A stretch of DNA of 64,000 bases, from NCBI GenBank assembly GCA_022701365.1, contig JAKUHH010000201.1, positions 620,001 through 684,000 on the forward strand, read 5' to 3'. Made by a program: the position numbers and the translations under genes. Positions 34,722 to 47,500 of this stretch are shown one piece after another. Position 1 is the stretch's first letter. Each line of letters starts with the position of its first letter. The DNA comes from Mycocentrospora acerina. Taxonomy: Eukaryota > Ascomycota > Dothideomycetes > Pleosporales. The notes under the pieces were generated by a model, which had not been told where the DNA came from, ran no database searches, and saw only the letters and a program-made list of their open reading frames with translations.

Positions 34722-37700
34722 CTAGGCGAAGTACGCTTGCGCGGTGCGTTGCTGGTCCGGTGTCAAGGTAGTGACAGCTTCTGCGAGGTTGGTGTTTGTG
34801 GCCTGAATGAGGGCTTTCACCGACGTAACGACACGAGTAGCAGTCTGACCTTGGAGGGTTTCGGCTTCGAGGGCTTGAACAATGAATGTGAAAACCTTTG
34901 CGGGCTGAGAAAAGACAGCTTGGTTTTGTCTGGAACGTATTAGAATCGTACACTTAGTCTTTTTAGAGGGTTGGCTTACTGTTCTATCAACTGTGACAAA
35001 AAGGCATAGGCATATGGTGCAGCCTCCTCGTCGTTGACAATGGGAAGCGTGTCCAACCACGCAGCAGCCACATCTTGCCAGTTTTGAACCTTGGCTGCGT
35101 TGTAGTGCAGAATCTTTGCAATGGATGCTGAAGCGTTCTCTGTTGCGAAGATGTCGTCGTCAGCACGTGCGTTCGGGCGCTGCACAACTTGGAACAACAT
35201 TTGTAGCGACCCAGCTGCGAAGTCTGACCACGCTTCACCACCCTTGTGCGCAGCAACGCCCACACCGTATACAGCTGCCTGTCGGTTGGCAGGAACATCG
35301 TCTTGCATACCATCAATCAACGGCTGGATAATGTAGTCGCTGTACTTCCACGACTCAGGGCCACAGAACTCCAGGACGTCGTCAAAGATGCAGATGGCCC
35401 ACTGACGCTGAGTGGGATCCGGGTTGACCACAGCACTTTTGTAGAAGTCCATGAGCTGCTCCCAGTGAGGCAGGAAGGTGGTGCCCATGTTCTTGAAAAT
35501 CGTGTGGAAGGCCTTGTTCATGTCCGAAAGTAGGTTCTGGTCGTCCTCAATGGCGAACAGGGTCTCCTCAGATGCCTCCTCGCCATCCTCATTCTCGGCT
35601 TGTTCCTCCAAACGCTCTTGGACACGCTCCTGATAGTCTTTCAATACGCCACGAGCAGCCTGAACAAAGGCATCCATATGCGCCGTTGTCAAGCTGTTCC
35701 TGCCAACGCATTCCAAGCACTCGTAGAAGCACTGGTACATTTCCGCAAGAGTGTCGATAGCAGGCTCTGTGCTAAGCACTTCAAGAACACGCTCTACTGT
35801 GCGTCCCCAGAGCTGGGCTAGCTGCGGCGACTCTGGACCATGCGCCTTCTTGTATGCGTTCAAGAGCGCTGGTACACATTTCGCCGAAGCGACACGTACT
35901 GGGTCGTGAAAGAAGAAAGCCAGGCCAGGCAGGGCAATCTTATCCATAATCTCTGTGACATATGGCTCGAAAGCGTCCTCGAGTACCTGCGCGTAAATAA
36001 CAATGAGCTCAATGGCCATGTGCTTGTCCTCGAGGATGCTAGTCTTGATACCGATGACCTTGCCCTTGAGAGGAACAAGCTCCCAGCCCTCCTCTTCTTG
36101 CATCTGAGCAACCTGGTCCTCGTCGTCGAGCAACTGAATATCTGCCTTGGATCCAGCAAGTTCTGTCAAAGGTGGGATAACGCCAGCAAGGAACGGCACA
36201 AACTCGCGTCCAAGAACACGGCACATACGGCCCCAGCAATGGAGTAGGTAAGAAGCTTGCGGGTCGTCAGCGTCAACGACGCTGTTTTGGATTCGTCCGA
36301 GCAGTTGCACCAAGTTCAATGCGTCTTGTCCCATTCGCTCCTTTCCAACTGCCAAGGCGATGAGGGTAGCACATTCCATAGCCTTCGCTCTGAGCAGTCG
36401 GTATTCCTTTGACTGTTCCTCTTGCAACACATTGAAAAGCAGTGGCATCAAGGTGTCGTAGTACTTGGAAAATGCAGCCTCTGCGGAGTCAGCAACTGTG
36501 GCAATAGTTGACAAAGCCTGTTCCTGCACGAAGCGCTTGGGGCTCTGTAGGAGCATAAGCAAGTGGTTCAGAAGTTGGTCCAGATATGTCTCGAGAATAG
36601 TCTTTTCAGCCTCCTCGCAGAAATTGACAAGAGCTGCGGCAGCGTGTGCCTGCACACGGGGTTCCGCAGATTCAAGGACCGGAATGATACTTGGCAGAAC
36701 GAGTTGGTGGTACTTCTCCTGCATAGTTCCAGCAAAATCGGTACTCATCTGGCCAACGGCATTGCATCCAGCCCATCGCACACGGGGATGCGGGTCCCGC
36801 AGAGCAGGTAGAACAAGATCAAGGACCTTGTCAAGTTCTCCAACCATCAACTCACGGCAACCCTCAGAAATGGCCGAGATTGCCATGAGAGCGGCGTGCC
36901 TATCCCTCCAAGCAGAAGAAGTCATCATTCTTGGGAGCCAGTTGAATGTAGGAGGCAAAATGGACTGGCCACCAAGCTTGTTGGCCAAACGATCCATGCA
37001 CTGTTCACCAGCGACATGGTTTGAATCACTCTCTTCGTCGAGATCTTCTGAAACGTTCCACTCCTCGGCATCATCGTCATCCGCACCAACGTCAGTCATG
37101 AGAGACAAGCATTGAGTGACCATGTCGTTGGTAAAGTTGGGGTCCTTTTTGCACATTTGAGGCGCGTTGTCGGCAAACGTTGCCATGAGCTCGAGTGCGT
37201 TCTGTCGTGCTGTCTCTCCAAGATCCTTGTCCTGGATTACGGAGATACTGAACTGTACAAGACTGTTGAACAAGGGCTTGAACATTTTGGGCGCAACCTC
37301 CGCCAGGTCAATGAGTGAAATTAGGGCCTTGGTAAGGAGGTCCGCATCTCCAGATTCCTTGATCGGTGGGAGAATATTCAAGATCTCGGGAATGAGAGAG
37401 TAGTACTTCGACTGTGTCTTCTTGGTGATGGAGCGGAAGAAAGACGCGAATGCCTCCACAGCAGCAATCCGGACCTGGATCTGTAAGTCTCTGAGTGTAA
37501 TCTAAAAATGGTTCTACACACCGAAGTCTCGCTGTCTGCAAATCCGCCTTTGAACGCGCTCACGACAACATCTTCATGCTGCTTCTCGATGATTTGTGGT
37601 GTAGTCGAAAATATTCTGAAGGCGTTCTCCCGCTGAGCTGGGTCTTGCGACTGGCTGGCTTGAAACAAGCCCCCGAGAAGTTCTGGCCATGCCACACCTA

Positions 37701-38370
37701 TAGCCAATGTAAGAATTCATTCTACAAAAGATCAAAGATGAGACCGTCTTGAGGCACTGAGCTTCAGCTATAGAAGCGCGCCACCCTGGCTAGACACGAT
37801 CATGACATGTCCCTGCTTTTGCTTTATACTCTTTGAAACCCCGCGCAGAAATTGGTTACACTGCCATGAAAGTTCTTGGGGTGTGTTGGGCGGGGGATAA
37901 GTCTTACCTTCATCTGTGTGCTGCCTCGCAAGCTCCGCGACTGCGTCACCGACCTTGCTCCTCACACTCGCATCTGGCTCCTTGCCAAGACAGCCCAGCA
38001 GCTTTGCGCGAATGGCCTCGCGCTCGGCAGGATTGAGGGTGAGGAACAGGTCTGCGTGCTGGCCAGAGGGTGTTTTTCGCGGCTTAGAAGACTGTCGCCT
38101 GAAAAGAACGGCGGCGAATGTGCGAGTCTGTTATGGAAATGAGCACGTGGCCCTAGCGAGTAAACCGGGTGGCTTCTAGGTACTCACAGATGTGTCTTGC
38201 GCAAGATCAATCTGCTCAGACAGGCCCATCAACAGGACTTCAGGTCGTTGAGCCACCCATTCGTCGTTGAGCTGCTGCTCGGCGGCGGACCGCTGCACAT
38301 TGTCCGGCGACTGGAGGCCCTGCAGCAGGCCGGTAAGGGCGTTGTGGACATCGATGGGGAGAACAGACAT
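34722..38370 (-). CDS. PSE1: Importin subunit beta-3 (Pse1/Kap121, IPO5 type)
   Basis: Karyopherin that imports ribosomal proteins, histones and other cargo through the nuclear pore in a Ran-dependent way. Exons are 38370-38188, 38127-37908, 37697-37522, 37480-34980 and 34929-34722; 1095 residues against 1089 in yeast. The protein is a solenoid of HEAT repeats. Recognisable family segments are the N-terminus (LQSPDNVQRSAAEQQLNDEW), PHPRVRWAGCNAVGQMSTDF, PRVQAHAAAALVNFCEEAEK, KRFVQEQALSTIATVADSAE and the acidic loop (DDADEEWNVSEDLDEESDS region). The third intron-exon join and the last join (Q|QNQAVFSQP) were chosen by phase. The second intron is 210 bp, longer than its neighbours. Intact. Confidence 0.95.
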
Positions 38371-39081
38371 GGTGACTGTGCGTGGTGGTGGTGATTGGGG
38401 GGCAGCCCCGGTAAGCAGTGGATCTTGTTCGCGCAAGTCACTCGGGTGTGTTGACGATGGCGGATGGCTGATGGCGGGGTGGCTTGCACACACACTACAC
38501 AACCAGACCGAGGGCGTACAGCAAGGGGAGATGCGGGGTCCCGAGACGTTCTACAGCAGTCGAAGGCACGATTCTGTGGGTGTGCAAGAGGGTTGCTGTG
38601 GAAATTTGGTGTGTTTTGGCGGGGCTCTTGGGCTTCGCGAATGCCCGCCAAAAATGTTTCCCGTGCCAGACAGGACGTGCAGGGATGTGCTGGAATGGTC
38701 CCTCACCCCACGCGACCATTGGCTGACCACTGACCACGACTCTTGCACGGCTCATGCCTTGGTAGCTCGGCAATGCAAAACAAAAAAACAAGCGCTGATG
38801 TTGGCTAGGCACGATCGCATTGTGTATTCCGCAGGTCTGGAGCATCATGGCCACTATCCAGCGCGTTTCCATGGACACGACTCTGAGACACAAAAATTCA
38901 TCACGCACTTGCAGTCCAGACAACGGATGAAAAGGTGTGCTGGTTTCATTTGTTACGAAAGCTGACTACGGGCATTATGCAGCAGTCGATCTAGGGATAT
39001 AGTACAAAACTAGCAAGGCTGCAATCTGACACGTCCTACACACGTGTTTCCAACAACGGCGAAAGGAATAACAAAGGAAAA
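38371..39081. other. Intergenic
   Basis: Promoter side of PSE1 and 3' side of the CBS/PB1 gene. No gene recognised. Confidence 0.6.
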
Positions 39082-41237
39082 TTATCGACTGGAGGCACGA
39101 CCCAGCACAAAAACACCGACAATTACCACCGCCAGCACACCGATAGCTCCAGGAAGAAGAAGATCGTTGGGCACACCAGGGATCACCTCCGCTTGTTGGG
39201 GAGCAGCAGGGGCTTGACTCCTTGCTTTCGACCTGGGCCTTGTCTCCTCCTCCTCTTCATCAAAGAACTGCTTGCGCTCGCGGAGCACCGATTCTGGCGG
39301 GGTATATGGCTTGGTCAAAGAGGGTTGAGGGTTGATCTCGGCCGAGTGCGGTGACTTCTCAGGATCGTGAACAAAAAGGTCAACCTTCTCGTGATGAGTA
39401 AGGCGTGCAAGGCTAATAGCCTCGCTAAGATCAGCGTTCGTCGTTATGGAAACAGTGTCGCCCTCGTTGTCAAGGTAGCTGAGGGCGAAACCAGCCTTTG
39501 AGATCCTGCCATACTCAAACGTTGGCATGCCTCCGATCGCGTCGACCTCGGCACCGAGTTTGCTGGCTACACTCGAGATGAGATCTTCAATACCAGAAGA
39601 AGCAATGACCTGCAGGCGATGTACACGGCCGCTGGGGGCCTTGAACTTGAAAGGGAATGGTATGTCTTCGTATGAGGCCGGGTGGGCACTGGCCACAGTA
39701 GACTGCGACGGTGAGTCTCCGTTGTGGGATGCAGACTCATTGGGAAGGACACTATCTCCTCGGTCCAACAATCCAGGGCGGTGATCATGAGACACGTAGG
39801 ATCGGTGGTCGGGCGTGCCGTGGACTTGGCTTCTGCCCTCGCCAGACATCATCGACTCAGTTTCGTTGTCTAGGGACAACCAGAACTTGTTCCAAGCAGG
39901 GCCCTCGCTATCTGTCGTGCCCATACTGTTGATCTTGAAAAAAAAATCAGCCGATATTCTGGCCAATTGCGGAAGTACTCACCTGATCAAGCGTGGCGTA
40001 GGTCAACTTGAGGACGTCAACCATGCCGACAATCTCACCTGAGTCGCTCATGACGGGCAGGTTGAGGTAGTGACCATCTATGGGGAAGTTAGTGTCAGGG
40101 CTTACTTAGCGACTGCGTGTCACTTACCATGCATCTTGCGTAGGGCCGACTGAATGCTCATGTCCATTGGTGCAAAGTCTGGGTGGGGTGTCATAACCCT
40201 GACAACACTGCAGGTAGCTGGGTCGAGACCGGCAGCAATAACACGAAGTACAACATCTTTACTGGTGAAGATTCCGGTGATTGAGCCCTGATCTTGGACC
40301 AAGACAGCAGTGGTATGGTTCTCCTTCATTAACGCCGCAGCCTCCCTGACTGACGTGCGCACGGAAACGGTGGTCGGAGGCAGACCTGTCAAAACAGACT
40401 CTAGGGTCGGTCCAGACATCTTTTGTCGAATAGCCTCAACATATTGGATAATCTGCTGGGGTTGGCTTGATCCCATCTCCGCCTGTACGCCCTCCAAAGC
40501 ATCGTAGAGTTTGCGAGACGAGCTGTAGGCGCGCTCAAGCTTCTCCATAGCATCATAGAAGCACTTGGTAATATCCAAAATACCAGAAATATCATGGTTC
40601 TCGTCCATGACAGGCAAGTGGCGAAAGCCTTTCCTGACCATGAGGTCCAATGCATCAGTGGCGCTAGTGTCGGTCTTTGCGCAAAGAGGGTTCTTGGTCA
40701 TGATCTCCTCGATGGTCACATCGCGTGCCTTGATGCCTGCTCCAACGACTCGGAATGCAAGATCCTTGGCAGTGAAGATACCGGCAATGCGATCATCGTC
40801 GTCGGTGACTAGGACACAGTCCTCCCTCTTGGCTGCCATCAACTGTGCAGCCTCGGCGACAGTGGTGTTGGGCTTGATCTGCAAGGCTGGGCTGGGCTTG
40901 AGCGCAAGGACTGTGCCGGGAGGGGCTTTTCTTTGCGGGCGCACACGTCCACCAGGGTTCTTCTTCTTGTTCAAGTCGGTCTCAATCTTGCGTCGAATAG
41001 CCTGTGATTCTCTGGTGAGCTCCTGTACAGCACCTTCTCATCTACAACACTCACCTCATCTCGCTTCGACATCTTCACTCGGCTGGCATTGTGGGACGAT
41101 CCGCCCGCCTCGCTCTGGGGGACATGCGAGACATGAGTGTCAAGTGCGGGCCGTGGGATGCCAGAGGGGCTGCTGAGCTGCGGTGGAGGGAGAGGGCGGT
41201 TCTTGGGCGTATGGCGCAGGTTGCCAGTGTGCGACAT
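39082..41237 (-). CDS. CBS- and PB1-domain protein (Mug70 type)
   Basis: Four exons: 41237-41055, 41001-40128, 40077-39983 and 39933-39082; 667 residues. The order is a Pro-rich N-terminus, two Bateman modules (four CBS motifs, about residues 85-390; for example DRIAGIFTAKDLAFRVVGAG and GSITGIFTSKDVVLRVIAAG), a PB1 domain (FPFKFKAPSGRVHRLQVIAS to KVDLFVHD, about 477-570), and a C-terminal hydrophobic segment (LLLPGAIGVLAVVIVGVFVL) that suggests a tail anchor. The closest named relative in type is the fission yeast meiotically upregulated gene product Mug70. CBS pairs bind adenosyl ligands and PB1 mediates pairing; precise function is unknown. An alternative acceptor would give a 32-bp first intron; the 53-bp choice yields SKRDEAIRRKIETDLNKKK and is preferred. 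Confidence 0.9.
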
Positions 41238-41782
41238 GATTGCGAGTATGCCTTACTGGTCAGGATCAGAGTGGAGCAAGATACCTGGCAACAGACGTGA
41301 TGGGCAGCGGAGTACTCGGGGGTGTGGTTGCCAGGGTTCTGATGGCAAAATAAACGCGGGCGGTATCTACTTGAGCAAGCGCCGAGGTGTGTGCTCCGGT
41401 CACACGGACTATGCAGATTTGCCACACAACTTGGGAGCAGAGCAGGCGTGGGTGAATGGAGAAGCACGACGAGATGTCACGAGTGCATCTACAATATGTA
41501 TGCCCCTTAACACCATGCAGCAAGGCGCTCAGACGATCGGAACAAGACGCTGGTTGAGGGGCTCGGAACGCCAAGCGATAAGATAAGATCGGACTATTCT
41601 CGGAACTCGCTAGGCCGTCCACACCTGGCATCGAATTTCGCACCTGCAAGCTGCGTCACGCAACGAACGACACTCCCCACGACAACACCCTTTGCTGACT
41701 TCTAGGTTTAACATCTTCGGTGCGCACCCCGAATTCTTGCCAGACGAACCAACCACTTACAAACGAACAGAATCAGCCCATC
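41238..41782. other. Bidirectional promoter region (CBS/PB1 gene / RPS26)
   Basis: Head-to-head spacer of 545 bp. No coding sequence recognised. Confidence 0.6.
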
Positions 41783-42349
41783 ATGGTCAAGAAGCGCGCG
41801 TCCAAGTATGCAACGTCGAGAAGCGAAGCTGGCAGGAGGCGAGGCTAACAGTACCACAGCGGCCGTAACAAGAAGGGTCGCGGCCACGTCAAGCCCATCC
41901 GTTGCTCCAACTGCTCCCGATGCACCCCCAAGGACAAGGCGATCAAGAGATTCACCATCCGCAACATGGTCGAGTCCGCTGCCATCCGTACGTCTCGCGA
42001 AACACTCCCACCGCGCACACTGCCCAAAACAACCGCCGCGATGCGAGAACGCTGGACTAACAACCTCGGCAGGTGATATCTCGGATGCCTCCGTCTTCCC
42101 CGAGTACACTGTCCCCAAGATGTACTTGAAGCTCCAGTACTGCGTCTCCTGCGCCATCCACGGAAAGATCGTGCGGTACGTCCAAACTCGCCACACCCAC
42201 AAGGAGGATGAACAGGCTCTAACAATTGACTCAGTGTCCGCTCGCGAGAGGGTCGCCGCAACCGTGCCCCGCCCCCACGTGTCAGGTACAACAAGGACGG
42301 AAAGAAGATCAACCCCAACCAGGCCGCTGCTAAGACCACGACTGCATAG
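41783..42349 (+). CDS. RPS26: 40S ribosomal protein S26
   Basis: Small-subunit ribosomal protein eS26, which sits near the mRNA exit channel. Exons are 41783-41805, 41860-41987, 42073-42175 and 42235-42349; 122 residues. It starts MVKKRASK and continues NGRNKKGRGHVKPIRCSNCS; zinc-binding cysteines are in CSNCSRC and in YCVSCAIH. The C-terminus (RAPPPRVRYNKDGKKINPNQ) is typical. A first exon of 23 bp followed by a short intron is common in fungal ribosomal protein genes. Intact. Confidence 0.96.
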
Positions 42350-42767
42350 AGGATTGATGGGTTTAGGGAGTGATTGATCATGGCGCTGGGTATGGGTCTT
42401 ACGGTTCTTTCGGAATCTCATACGGAAACTATGCATGAATCCACGGAAGGTTATGCAGGCCAATGTGACGATTCATGGTTGCAAGCTAGCTCGGAATGGA
42501 ATGCTGTGGGCACCAAGGGCTAGCTATGAGCTTGTAAACGAATATCCAAGTCGATCTGCACCAGCCTTTTGTTCATTTTTGAGTGATTTGTCCGTTATTC
42601 TGTCATGTACGATATTTGGACTTTTACAAATGCTTCAAGTTTGGGCGACGAAGACACAGTTACTCCATCTCGATGGTTTATCTGTAATTTGTGCAATTTG
42701 CATTTTATGACCTTCCTTTTTCGCTCCATTAATTGGCATTATCATTGAATTCGTACAGGAATTTGCT
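42350..42767. other. Convergent 3' flanks
   Basis: Spacer between RPS26 and the VanZ-like gene. Nothing recognised. Confidence 0.6.
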
Positions 42768-43631
42768 TCAGTCATTCCGCTTCTTTCTGTCACCCAAATC
42801 GGCATCGTCATCATCATCGTCGTCGTCGTCATCAACAGCCTTTCGGGTTGCAGGCTCCGGTTCTGTGGTCTCCCAATCCTCTGCATTCTCGTCCCAACGA
42901 TCGAGCTCCTCGTCAACCGTGGGCCTGACCACACCTGATTCTTGTCCCTCAATGCTCTCTCCCAACTCAATGTCCCTCTCCTCATCCCCCGCGACAGCTG
43001 CATAGCCACGCGCAGCCCGTTTCCTTTCCAACATGCGCTTGTGATACCAGTTGCATGCTGCAAGTGCAATCAGCGACCCCATCACATTGGCGAGGATGTC
43101 ATAGTAATCGAACTCGCGGTGAATCTGCTTGCAAATTAGCATGTGGTCTCTCGCTGCAAAATTGTCAAGGCTTTTTTAATTTTCCATCTGCACAGCGGCT
43201 CCATCCACAGGCTCATGCTAGGCTGATTGTAATAGCCAGGACTTACAGGCAACAGTCCCTGCACAATCTCGCTCGCTAGCCCCAGCCCCAAAGTGCACGC
43301 TGTAAAGGTGAGTTGCAAGACCTTACGCCTCGACGTCTCGAGGATCCAGTAGAAGGTAAAAGTCAACAAGAAGAAGGCAACAAAGTGCAGCACTTTGTCG
43401 GACTGTGCATAGCTAGGGATCGAGTAGTCGGGCGGGGAGAAGCCGGCAGCGGCGGATATAAAGACCAGGCATACAAAGGCCGCTGGAGACCACCATTAGC
43501 ATGTGAATTCGGGTGGCAGCGATATAGATAAGGCCTTGCTAGGTGTGCTTTGTGCAGGATGCTTGCCGAGTCTCGGTCAGCTGGGGTTATGGGAGGGCGG
43601 ACATACCGGCGAAGGGTTTTCGTATCCGCAT
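42768..43631 (-). CDS. VanZ-like domain membrane protein with poly-Asp tail
   Basis: Exons are 43631-43607 (25 bp), 43482-43247 and 43124-42768; 205 residues. The introns are 124 and 122 bp. The membrane part matches the VanZ-like family: a first span (AAFVCLVFISAAAGF), YAQSDKVLHFVAFFLLTFTF, then a span with LGLGLASEIVQGLLP and REFDYYDILANVMGSLIAL. In bacteria the family includes teicoplanin-resistance VanZ; fungal members are uncharacterised. After the last span a cytosolic tail of about 90 residues follows (ERKRAARGYAAVAGDEERDI), ending in a run of ten Asp and a Lys/Arg cluster. The tiny first exon is supported by phase and by the preserved family start. Confidence 0.82.
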
Positions 43632-44561
43632 TGTGGATAGACTGGGGGGAAGCACTACGGGGATTCGAGGGTGGGGAGCATGGTCAGGTACAGCAACGAA
43701 GATGGGCTGCAACGTTGATCTTGCAGCATTGGCGCAGCGGGAGCCGCCGCTTTACTGTTCTGGGGCAGCGTGTGTGTGTCACGTGTACATGTGACCTGAA
43801 CGAAGCATTTTTGTCGACTTGACTCCAACGCGTGGAAGATCAAGATGCAGTTGACGATATCGAGGAGGGCTTTGCTATTCTGCTGTCTGTAGCAGCGTTG
43901 TGAGAGCCAGCACAGCAGAGGCGGGCCGATGCGTTCTCCAGTGTATACCACAACGCCGCGAATTGAGCATCTTTCGATGCCGGCATGCATCATAGAGATT
44001 GAGCACTAGCCAGTGTAGTGGCAGAGCATTTCGATTCATTTCTGCTCTTGTGTAGTCAGACTGGACAGCCGGGCGAGAGAAGAGTGCGCGTGGAACAGAG
44101 CCTGGGACGCCGTGCATGGCCCAGCGTGGCAGGCTAGACGATGCAGCTGGCCATTTGCCCTCTCTTCGCCCGCTCCATCCTCTCGCTCGTCGTCCAGCAT
44201 GCAGCGCGACCTGATATCGCGGCAGGGAAGTGCTGAGGCGATCGTCGACAACCGAACTACTGCCAGGCGCGCTAAACCGCAAACTGCCCAACGCGGGCTG
44301 CGCCTGCCTTCCTTATTCCAACGTACCTCTCCTCATCGCGAGCCGGCTGCACGTTCGGCCATCGAGACGCGCCCCCACAAGACGGATTCCATCTCGCCGC
44401 CATCACGTCTCGACTCGCGCGCCGACGGGCTGCTTCCATGCTTGGTCTCATTGCATCGCGACACCTGCACGAGGTTGGCCGTCGCCCCAGAGGCGGCCGC
44501 TCCCTGTGAAGGCCGCTGCGCCAAGCCCTCCCCCAACCCCACAAGCGACGGCGACGACGTG
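43632..44561. other. Bidirectional promoter region (VanZ-like gene / SPT7)
   Basis: Spacer between divergent starts. From 44199 onward the SPT7 frame is open with an earlier ATG, so part of this may be 5' coding sequence instead of leader. Confidence 0.45.
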
Positions 44562-47500
44562 ATGTCGCTCGTGGCCTCAACACACCGGCCATCTCCCAAA
44601 GACCGCCCGCCCCATGCCCGCCTGCCCAAGCCCACGCCCAATGCGACCCGCCTGCGCACGCCCACAGCGCTGCTGAGCGATGAGGCCATGCCAAACACCC
44701 ACTCTGCCAGTCTGGGCGAGGCCGCCGACGCTGCTGCCGAAGAGGATCCGCGCGCCGCGCGCTGGCGTGAACACTACCTGCGCACCGAGGCGCGTTTGAA
44801 CGCGGTGCTCGGCGGCGCGCTGCTCGACGACACGTTCGATGCGCTAGACAATGGCCCCCCGACGTCGACCGGCCATGTCCCGGCGGCGCATGACGCGCGC
44901 CCTGCCGTCACACCCAGGAAGCGAGCCGCCCGCGCCATCGACGAAGACGACTACGGGGACGACGACGATGATGAAGACGATGAAGACGAAGACGATACGC
45001 ACGTCTCGCCGCTGCTCTCGAGGAGCGCGCCCAACCGCCTTGCCGTCGCCGCCCCCGGCACGCCAAGCATCCGCATACAGCCCTCACCAAACAAACTTGC
45101 CCTCGAGAGAACGCCCTCGCTGGAGCACGCCAAGTCATCAGATGATGTGCGCAAGCAGCTACAGCAGGATAAGAACGCCGCCGAGGACGCGGCCAAGCGC
45201 AGTTTCCACACCCTGTTCTACACACTCGAGAGCGACCGCGACGCCATGCTCGAGCAGCAGAAACTCGACGAGCTCGATCGACAGGTAGAGACAGAAGTTT
45301 CTGGACAGCCTCCAAATCCCCAGCCCAACGGCGCTGTCGCTGCTCCCCAGCAGGGCACCCTCAGCAACACCAACCTCGGCGCGTCTAGTCTGACCCTCAA
45401 ACACCTCATCGCTCGCATCGACGCGCAACGTGATAGAGTCCACGCAACTGACGCCCAACTACGCAGCCTTATCAGTGAAGTCCGCAAGAACAGGAGCAAG
45501 TGGGCCAACGAGGACCGCGTTGGCCAGGAAGAGCTATACGAGAGCATGGAAAAGGTCATAATGGAACTCAAGGCTGGCGAACATGCCCATCCATTCCTCC
45601 AGCGCGTCAACAAGCGGGAAGCACCCGACTACTACCACATCATCAAACAGCCCATGGACATTGGCACCATGATGAAGAAGCTCAAGCAGCTACAGTACAA
45701 GTCCAAGAAGGAATTCGTCGACGATCTCATGCTTATCTGGTCAAACTGCCTGAAGTACAACGCCGACCCCAGTCATTTCCTGAGAAAGAAAGCACTCCAC
45801 ATGAAAAAGGAAACCGAGAAGCTTGTGCCACTCATACCGGAAATCACAGTCCGCGATCGTGCCGAGGTCGAAGCTGAGGAGCGAAGAATACGCAATGGCG
45901 ATATCGACGCGGACGGCGCTGATGACAGCGAAGATGGTACGCAATTTGCAGTTTTAATTTTTATATTTATTTCTAACCTTTCATTTAGAAGAGCCTATCA
46001 TGGCTTCACGTGGTCGAAAGGCACCAAGCAAAGGAGGCAAAGGTTCGAGCGCAGCCAGAAAGGCGCCTCCAGCAGGTCTGGAGGGTACCCCAGGCCCAGA
46101 CACCAAGCCAGCTGTTCCTTCAGTGAACAACCAGGTCTCCCACTTGAAAAACGAGTTTCTGCGTGCCGACTCGGAAATGGAAGGCAGCGTCAATGGCTTT
46201 TCAACTCCTCCGCCTGGAACATTGACACCTTTAGGTCAGCACGGCGCGTCAAGGAATGGTGCGCATGGTAGTCAAGCTGACATCTCGGACATCGATGGTA
46301 CTGCCGTTTCGGTCAGTGGATCCACTCATGAAGAGGATGCCGACCTTGATAATCTGGAATATAAGACCTGGAAGCAAGTGACAAAGAAGGACCGGGCAAC
46401 TATTGCGGCAGAACGACACCGCCTCTTCCGCAATGAGCAACTCCAAGCCGATGAGCCTGCCATCCTGCGTTCGAAGGCTGGTATGCGGAGGTGGCAACGT
46501 CATCGTCTTCAAGCAAACGAGGAAGAATCTTCACGGGGTCCCGTTTCCCTACCTGATGGCAAAGATGGCGTCCAGATCATAGCTGGCGAATCGCTTGCTG
46601 AAGGTATCGAAGGTGAAGAGGAACGTCAACTACCAGATTACTATGATCCTGTCTGTGCTATCCCAGATCTCAATGAGCGCCATCAATGGGTTGAAGACAG
46701 CGAAGGCCAAGTTGTTCAGCGAGCAGAAGAGTACATGCGTATCTTCCCGTCTGGCCAGTTCACAGCGCCAAATACTGGTGTAGCCAAGCGGATGGATGCG
46801 AACATGCAAGCAATGCAAGACACCAGAAAGATATGCGCTAAGATAGGGATTGTTAAACAGATGCAGCTCCAGTCACAGGTAGGCAATTGGTTCACATGCA
46901 AATGTTGAACGAGAGACTAACCTCCAACAGTTGTATCAAAATCAGTTTCAGAAATACGAGCCTCAGCCATTCATGGAACAAGACGTTCAGCCTTTTGTGG
47001 TTTCTGAAGATGGCCCAGTAATGAACCCTCAGGTTTGTCGCACAGCCCTGCAAAGAAGTGTTGGCAAGATCTTCTATCATGCAGGGTTTGAGGAGTTTCA
47101 GCCTTCTGCACTTGATGCGGTCACCGACATCGCGGCAAAGTTTTTCCAAAACCTTGTCGCTAGTCTTGGTGTCTATCGCGAGACGCCGAAGATGAAATCT
47201 GAGACTCCCGTGACTCTTCCAAATGGGCAATTAACAAGTTGGATCCCACGATTTACTCAGGAAGAGGCTGTATTACACTCGCTGCACGCAAATGGCGTTG
47301 AGCTGGAGAGTTTGGAGACGTATGTCAAGGACGATGTCGAGCGACTCAGCACCAAACTTGCTGCTATGCATGACCGCATGCGCTCGTACTATGCTGAGCT
47401 TCTCCGGCCTGCTCTGGACAATGCTGGTGCAGATGGCGCTGGTGCCTTCAACGACGGCAGCGAGCAATTTGTCGGTGGAGACTTTGCTGAAGACATCGGA

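Noticed and set aside
41023..41054. A 32-bp first intron in the CBS/PB1 gene
   Set aside because: Too short for this genome; an acceptor 21 bases further gives a 53-bp intron, keeps the phase and a better match to the family.
42780..42835. CRISPR-like or satellite repeat at the trinucleotide run
   Set aside because: It is the GTC/ATC-repeat coding the poly-Asp tail of the VanZ-like protein.
44199..44561. Earlier ATG for SPT7
   Set aside because: In frame, but the added residues are low-complexity and unlike known Spt7 starts; kept only as an alternative.
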